DNA of 50,308 nucleotides, from contig PJRA01000051.1 in assembly GCA_016987375.1 (NCBI GenBank), forward strand, positions 130,113-180,420, in the 5' to 3' direction. Below, piece by piece: positions 39,430-50,308 of the stretch (its first letter is position 1; every line of letters starts with the position of its first letter). The stretch is from Brachionus koreanus (taxonomy: Eukaryota; Rotifera; Eurotatoria; Ploima; Brachionidae). The notes below the pieces were generated by a model, which was given only the letters and a program-made list of their open reading frames with translations, ran no database searches and was not told where the DNA came from. The position numbers were made by a program, and so were the translations under genes.

Positions 39430-41333
39430 TAATTCACTTAATATTTAGAATAAAATAGAGGAAAAATTTTTATTTTAGTTATTTTTTGGCATTTGGTCTT
39501 GAAAAAATCAAGCAGAATCTGATGAAAGAAAGATTAGGATTCTTAAAAAGACTTGGCAATAATTACTCAACTCTCAAACAGGAGATTTGCCTCTGCAATT
39601 GTCTTTTTCTAACAAAGTTTCACACCGAGCATTAATAAAAAATTATAGGCTTACGGATTCAGTGATAAGATCTTAATCGGCCTCTCACATTTTTTGATTG
39701 ACAGGAAGCAGCGAGTTGATCGACGTTGAACATTTGCAAACAGACATTTACAGAATTGTTAAATGGTCGGATTATTGACAATTGCAATTTACTAGCATTG
39801 AAAAAGAAATCTAAAAATTTATCTAACAGACGACCTGAAATGGAGTTTCCAAGCGACACAGGCAGCAATCAAAGCTAATGCTGTATTAGGCCAACCTTCA
39901 AATCTTAAAAAATCTATAAAATGAAGAAAGACTTATTGACAGATTGGAACGAATGGTCTAAGTAATGTTTAGTTGCAGAATCCGGTCCAGTTGAAATAAT
40001 CCGGAAACATCAAAAAAGATTGACTAAACAATTGACTAGAATTGAGAATAGAAATAGCTATTTTGTATAATATATATTTTGGACTTTTTTCCACGATAGA
40101 ATACACTGTTCTTTAGGAATTCAAAACAATGTCTACTAAAGCAATATCGATCAAGAAGCTTATAAAGACAAGTGTCTTGTTATTTGTTTCTAACCCATTG
40201 CCTTTGCAAAGACCTGAGTCTCAAGTTCTTATATTTTGTTTAAACTAAATTCAGTTTAAGTCACTGTGATGTTTTCTTAGCAAAATAAAGCTCTGCTCCT
40301 CAGTAAGTCCGTTGTAGATTTTATTTTTATTGTTATAATCATTTGACCGTATTGATTAAGCTCCATCCAAATCTGCTGAGATTTAAACCAAAACTATTTT
40401 ATTTTTTAATTGAAAAAAAAAAAATAATAGTAAAAATTAGGATTCAAATAAAAAATTTTTCATTTATTGATCCCACACCAATAACGTTTCGAGTTAAAGT
40501 ATGAATATTGAAAAATTAAAAATTTGATATAATATTTTTATTTACTATTAATTGTGCTAGCAATTTGAATAAATTAGATGGAAAAAAAAAAAGTTTAAAA
40601 ATATGAGTGAATCGATACTAGATCAAGCGAGTTTAAAATTTTTCAATTTTGATAACAAATTTTAGATAAAACCAAGTGAAAAAAAAAAAAAAAATTCAAA
40701 TTTATAAATAAAAATAAAATAGAGTTTCTGCTTGTTTTTTATTTAAGTTTTAATTTTTTTATTCTTTTTCAAAATGAAAACAATGGACTAAAATTTTTTT
40801 ATTTTTTAAAATTAAAAAATAAGAACAAAAAAAATTTGATAATAATAATAATAATAATAATTAGAATAATAGTAATAATTTAACATCTAATTGTAAATAA
40901 GTGCCACCGAGTCGAAGCTCTTGGTGTGCTTCTCAGCTTATCAGATTTATCTACATTGCCCGTCTTTTTTTTGTTTTGTTTCATTTATCACTAAGCACAC
41001 TCTCTTTACTAATCATTTCACAATTGATTTTACATTCGAGGCCACAACAAAATAAATAATTCAACAGAAAAAAAAATCCCAAAAAAAGAAAAACAAAAAA
41101 AAAAAACTTAATTTAAAAACTTAACTTACACTGTTATAAAGTCTATTGAGCACCATATGCAACTAATAACTTAAATATATATATATATATATTTTGTTGT
41201 TTAAACTAATTAATTAAATTAATCGATTGATTAATTTGTTTTTTTTTTTCTCTTTAAAAAAAAAATATCATTTAATAAATAAATATTAATAGTTTTTTTG
41301 TTTAATTTATTTTTGTTTATTTGTATTGTGTAT
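39430..41333. other. Spacer between EGF-like gene and TTBK 3' end
   Basis: Holds a dead LINE fragment (39650-40030), a TAA microsatellite (about 40840-40861), A-runs and a TA tract (41176-41192). Nothing else looks coding. A TTTATT at 41316-41321 would serve as poly(A) signal for the minus-strand TTBK. Confidence 0.6.
39650..40030 (+). mobile_element. Dead LINE reverse-transcriptase fragment
   Basis: Reads EHLQTDIYRIVKWSDY, stop, QLQFTSIEK, then further on DLKWSFQATQAAIKANAVLG, the region after the YxDD box in CR1/jockey-type LINEs (DI...WSDxWQLxF and DLKWS...ANxVLG). The stop at 39776-39778 stands where Trp is usual. The part between the two blocks is deleted and shifted. Confidence 0.75.
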
Positions 41334-45518
<4,185 letters not shown>

Positions 45519-46052
45519 TCAAGTCTTTCGATCAATCAATCAATCAATTAATCAATCTCTATGTATATACGTATGTGTCTTTGTTTCTCTGTATGTGTGT
45601 GTGTGTTTGTGTGTGTGTGTGTATTTAACCAAATGAAAATACTTCTACTTTACGCATATGACAATATATTAATAATTATCAAAAAAACAAAATTCCATTC
45701 TATGTCTAAACACAGAAATAAAACAAAACAAAACAAAACAAAAAAAGAAAAAAAAATTTAAGAATAAAAAAACTCTCTGGAAATGAGTTATTGTTGAATA
45801 AAATTAAAAAAATAAATAAAATTATTTATTACTACTTATTTTTAAGAATAAAACAAATATATATATATATATACAAATCTATTGAAAGTAAATTTTATTC
45901 TTAGCCAAAAAAAAAATATAAAAAAACTAAAAATGACTTGTAATTATAATTGTTGTTGTTTGGTTGCTTCTTATTTTAATAATATATGATCATTTTAAAA
46001 AAGTCTTAAGCTATCTAAAATATCGTCACTGTCGTCTCAATTAAAAAATGCG

Positions 46053-46057
<5 letters not shown>

Positions 46058-46094
<37 letters not shown>
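46058..46094. repeat. (CT)n microsatellite
   Basis: Nearly pure TC dinucleotide tract about 550 bp upstream of the TTBK start. Polypyrimidine/GA tracts recur upstream of both kinase genes. Confidence 0.95.
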
Positions 46095-46097
<3 letters not shown>

Positions 46098-46567
46098 CCC
46101 TTACAATTTTTCTCTTTCTTTTACTCTCAGTTTAACCCAATTTCGAATCTATTGAAATGTGTTAAACATCATATATTTATTATAAGCATTTCGAGCATAA
46201 AACAAAACGAAAAAAATTATTTCTATTTCAAAATATACAGAGTTTTTGTTTATTAAATTGTAAAGATAAATACACTTAACAAAACAAAGCTGTCAAACTC
46301 GCCATTCGTTTCATTTAACAGAGAAAAATAGCTCTAAAATGCATTGACAATATTCTTTTTTTCTCTTTTTAATTGCGTCAATTACACTCGATACATGTGT
46401 CACTTGTCACTGTTTACTTAATATTTTGAAAATCAATTGATATACAACTAGGACTAATAAAAATTATGTTCAACGCTTCTCGGATTATTATTCAACTACT
46501 TTGAATATTTTGTGCACCTGAACAACAAATTGGTAACTACAACAATTACACAGAGATAGAATCAATA

Positions 46568-46570
<3 letters not shown>

Positions 46571-46600
<30 letters not shown>
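46571..46600. repeat. (TCTG)7 microsatellite
   Basis: Tandem TGTC/TCTG tetranucleotide tract of 30 bp. Confidence 0.95.
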
Positions 46601-46601
<1 letters not shown>

Positions 46602-48810
46602 AATCTATGCATTTGAGTTCAGAATTCTCCTATGCAATATTAAAGTCTATGTAATAAAATCAAAAATAAAATTGAACAAGAGGTCCTTGAAATTTTTTAA
46701 CCAAATAGTAGTTTAGAAGAAAATAATTAAACTCTAATTTTAATGAACTAACTTACAAAGGCAAAATATCAAAGAATCCATGCTTATTAGAGAACTATTA
46801 GCCTAGTAATAAAAATTTAAGACAAATGTGATATGGATAGACTGGGTCCTAATAGTCACGTTTACAAAGTCCTAATTGATTAATTTAGAAAAGCTTTGAA
46901 TTTTGCAATCATTTCTTTATTTAAATTGACGTTCAAAGCCTCAATTATCTATTTTGTCTTAGTTTATTCAATAAAAAAAATTATAACCCTAAACCCAGAT
47001 TTTTGTATACATTTACCAATATGCAACAAAAAAAAATTATTTACTTATAAATTTACATATAGGTTAAATAAATGCGCCAAAATAAAGGCCTTAAAAATGA
47101 ATTTTTGATTTTTTGGGCAGTGTTCGAGGGCGCTGATCATGGATATGAGCTTTGTTTGCGGGTAGATGTTGAGCGGATGGCGTGAGGACTAATAAAAAAA
47201 TAAAATATTCAAATAAAAACAATTTTGAGGTGAAGCAATGGTGCTGATTGTGAATATGAAGTTTGTTTTCAATTCGAATCTTTTTTATTTTTATTTTTTT
47301 TCTTTTAATAGAAAAAAAAATTTAAATTCAGTAATTAAAATCAAAGAATAATAATAATCACTTAAACTGAACGAGAAAAATTTGATAAAAGCGCTACAAC
47401 AAGATTCTAGTTAAATACGAAAAAAATAAAATAAAATAAGTGAATGCTAGTTTACTTAGAAATTTACATCTAAGTTAAATAAGTGTGTTATTGTTGACAA
47501 TTTTCAAATTTATTCTATGGCCTCGATTTTTCAATTCAATTCATTTCAATTCAAGGATTAAAATAGTAAAAGACTGAATTATAGCTTGCCGTTGGCTTTT
47601 ACAGCGTAAAAGTTGTAAGTTGTGCAATTAAGTAAAAAAGAAGGTTTGCCAAGCATACAAATTCTCATTCTTATTTAACTAATCACATTCACCATATTGT
47701 TTTGATGTTTTTCTATTTGAAACAAAAAAAAATAAATAAAAATAATTTCTTCGACAGCTTGATAAAATTCTATTCATATAAAATGATTCGAATACTTCCT
47801 AGAGTAGAATAGTACAAATATTAGCTAAGCAACAAACTACACCACATGATATTAAAATCTAGTTAAATCTAGTTTATAAGCACAAAAACTCATCTTAAAA
47901 AATAGTTACTAAAAAAATAATAATTTTTGTGTACTAGTTGTTTTTGTTATTGCTGAATAGATTGTCTAATTATTCCAAATTATGCAATATTGAGAAAAAC
48001 AAATTATATTAACAAAAAAATACTAAATAGAAAAAAAAATTAAAAGAGAAAAAAAATTCGGACACTAGATAGATATGACATTTTTGCTTGAAATTAATTA
48101 AATTGATTTATACCTAAATAATTTTTGCATGCTAGTTAAACGATGGGATTGGTAAAACTATGTCAGCAAATATAAAACCCATCGAAACAAAACGAAACAA
48201 AAAAGAAAGAGAAAATAATTTATATCAATAGATAAAGAGAGAGTAACGATTAAAAGTCTAAGAGCGGATTGTTATCTTTAAATATCACCATGAGCGAAAT
48301 CTCTCTCAAATTGTTATGTTCGCCCATTGAAATGTCTACTAGCAATTATGTGATTAGCAAAACGATTGGTCATCTCATTAGTTTGCTTAGTTGCTGTACA
48401 CATCCCAAATAATCTGCTAGTCAACAACACGACTTAATCTAATGCTTTTACCAATAAATACAAATGCTAAATAATCCTAATTTAATATCAAATATTTGAA
48501 AGACAGCAACGACTAATTAATCACTTTTGTGCTGCTTTACTTTCACATTTACAAGCTCTTCTTGCTCTCTTTTCAAAATCGAATCAAAATTAAAATGTTG
48601 CATTGGATTGCGCAACGCTGACCATGCTGACATAAAACAATAAAAATTAATGAAAAAAAACTTTTTTTTTTTCTAAATTAGAAAATTTAGGCAAAACTAT
48701 TTCAATTACCATAGTTATTTATATATTATTAGAAAAAATAATAAATTTTCTTTTATTCCTAAAATAAAATTATAATAATATTAACAAATAGTTTAATATA
48801 TTTTTGTTAT

Positions 48811-48845
48811 TTCTCTCTCTCTCTCTCTCTCTTTCTCTTTCTCTC
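48811..48845. repeat. (CT)n microsatellite, interrupted
   Basis: TC tract with two TTT interruptions, about 3.3 kb upstream of the TTBK start. Confidence 0.9.
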
Positions 48846-50308
48846 TCACTTTCTGAATAAATAAATAAATACACAAGATATCGTCAATTCTCTTGAATAA
48901 TTTTCAAAAACTCGACGAGTATCCCCAATTGCTCAATTGGCAGCTTATGTAATATTTTTTATTTTTAAATCAAAGTCCTATGCAATGCATTTTAAGCCTG
49001 ACCTGCGCTTCAAAGCTATTAGTTAAATCTTATGCTTATTTTTCACCTTAAGACGACTTTAAATTTACCTTTTTTTTTTCTATTTGTTTTCTTTCAAAGT
49101 GTGACAGTGCAGACTCAGAAATTTTAGAGAAGAAAACTGGCATCACAAAAATTATGCTCAATATTTATTTAGTACTTAGTGCGAATTATAATTGTTAAAA
49201 AAAATATATGTGTACTTGGCAATTAATATATATAACAATAAAAATAGCTGAATCTATTTCACTTTATTTCACTAATCTTCACGATCAATTCGTGCAAAGA
49301 TATCATAAATTTTTTATTCTAGCACATAAAATACCCAAGAAAAAAAGATTTAATTTAATTTTTTTTTCATAGTAATAAAGATTTTCGAATTTGTTTGTTT
49401 ATTGTTTTTAAACTTTAATTTTTTGGATCATTAATTATATTTATATGTAAATATGTGGATTAATCATTTTTAAATAGATGAATTTAAATAATTTAAATGC
49501 TCAATTAGCATTTTGAAATGATCACACTTAGAAAAATTATGAAAAGTTTAATTTAAGCAAATGAGTCCTAGGCCATGATTAATCGGGCCAATTTATAGCC
49601 GGCAAGATAGCAGCTGTTCACCGATTAGATATATATGCACATTATTTATATTTTAATTGCGCAATTTTGTCTGCTCCTTTCATCCTATTCTCATATACAC
49701 TGGTCTCAACCACAACAACAACAGCAACCAAAAATTGCTAAAGAAAATATTTCTTTTAAATAAAATAATAGTTCAAGTGTTGAAATTTTTCAACAAAAAA
49801 TAAAAAGTAAACACTAAACAAAAGAATTTTATTGCCAAATACATCAAAAGATATACATATGTTTTCTCTTTTTGAAAATTATTTAACTACTTTATCGAAC
49901 AAAAAAATAAATAAAAAAAATCTAAATTAAAAATAATAGCTAGTTTTACTAAAAGCGGCAATTTTTCGCTCGCAAAGTGCTTACAAGCTTCATTAATTGA
50001 GAACAAAATTTAACCCTATTGAACAATTGTTTAAATTTAATTTAAATTAAACTGAAGTTGAGCTATTGGAACACGTGTTTTTATTTTATAAACAATGGTT
50101 TTAAAAACCATTCTTTTTAATTTATTTATCAATCGATTAAATCGCTAGATCTCTAAATTTAGAGTCTAGCAACAACAACAAAAAAAAATAAAATAAATCG
50201 GTTAAAATTTAAGAAATTAACTTTATGTGAATCCTACAAAAAAAAACAAATAAGAACAATAAAAATATAACTTTTTTTTATTTTTTCTAAGTTAATTTGA
50301 ATATTTTA

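Noticed and set aside
46896..47108. 70-codon + strand frame
   Set aside because: AT-biased composition, no recognisable motif, no splice partner.

Overview
The window is nuclear DNA of an animal. It is about three-quarters A+T, uses the standard genetic code, and has many GT-AG introns of about 50-65 nt plus a few introns over 1 kb that carry transposon debris. The genes are typical metazoan ones: acetyl-CoA synthetase, the ciliary kinesin KIF9, the polarity kinase Par-1/MARK, a tau-tubulin kinase (TTBK/Asator) and a secreted EGF-repeat protein. An intact KIF9 implies motile cilia or flagella, which argues against nematodes and acariform mites. A small AT-rich lophotrochozoan or gnathiferan such as a monogonont rotifer (Brachionus-like) would fit, but that is an inference from composition and gene style, not a proven identification.

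Layout: 1-644 is flank. Next comes acetyl-CoA synthetase (+, five exons, 645-3880), convergent with a small two-exon gene for an unrecognised 92-residue membrane protein (-, 4051-4384). A repeat-rich spacer follows (4385-6781). KIF9 is complete in twelve exons (+, 6782-16762) and is stretched by three long introns full of mobile-element remnants. After a LINE-bearing spacer comes par-1/MARK (-, 19490-27190, four exons: the first holds kinase, UBA and most of the spacer, the last holds the KA1 domain). About 10 kb of AT-rich DNA without recognisable genes contains an assembly gap (36859-36918) and ends in a mariner-type transposase fragment. A nine-exon EGF-like secreted protein (+, 37370-39429) and a LINE fragment follow. 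Then comes the TTBK gene, one unbroken 1390-codon frame (-, 41334-45506), and about 4.8 kb of AT-rich flank with microsatellites.

Mobile elements are varied and mostly non-autonomous: a GC-rich repeat of about 595 bp in five full or partial copies; a TTAA-flanked piggyBac-type MITE; a 714-bp element with 49-bp inverted termini and an 8-bp target duplication; a small T-run-ended insertion with a 20-bp target duplication nested inside another repeat; several LINE fragments; and foldbacks. Three genes concern microtubules (KIF9 motor, MARK and TTBK kinases of microtubule-associated proteins), but nothing here shows co-regulation. I found no operon, CRISPR array, rRNA or convincing tRNA. All exon models were made by hand from reading frame, GT-AG signals and remembered family sequence; no search was run.
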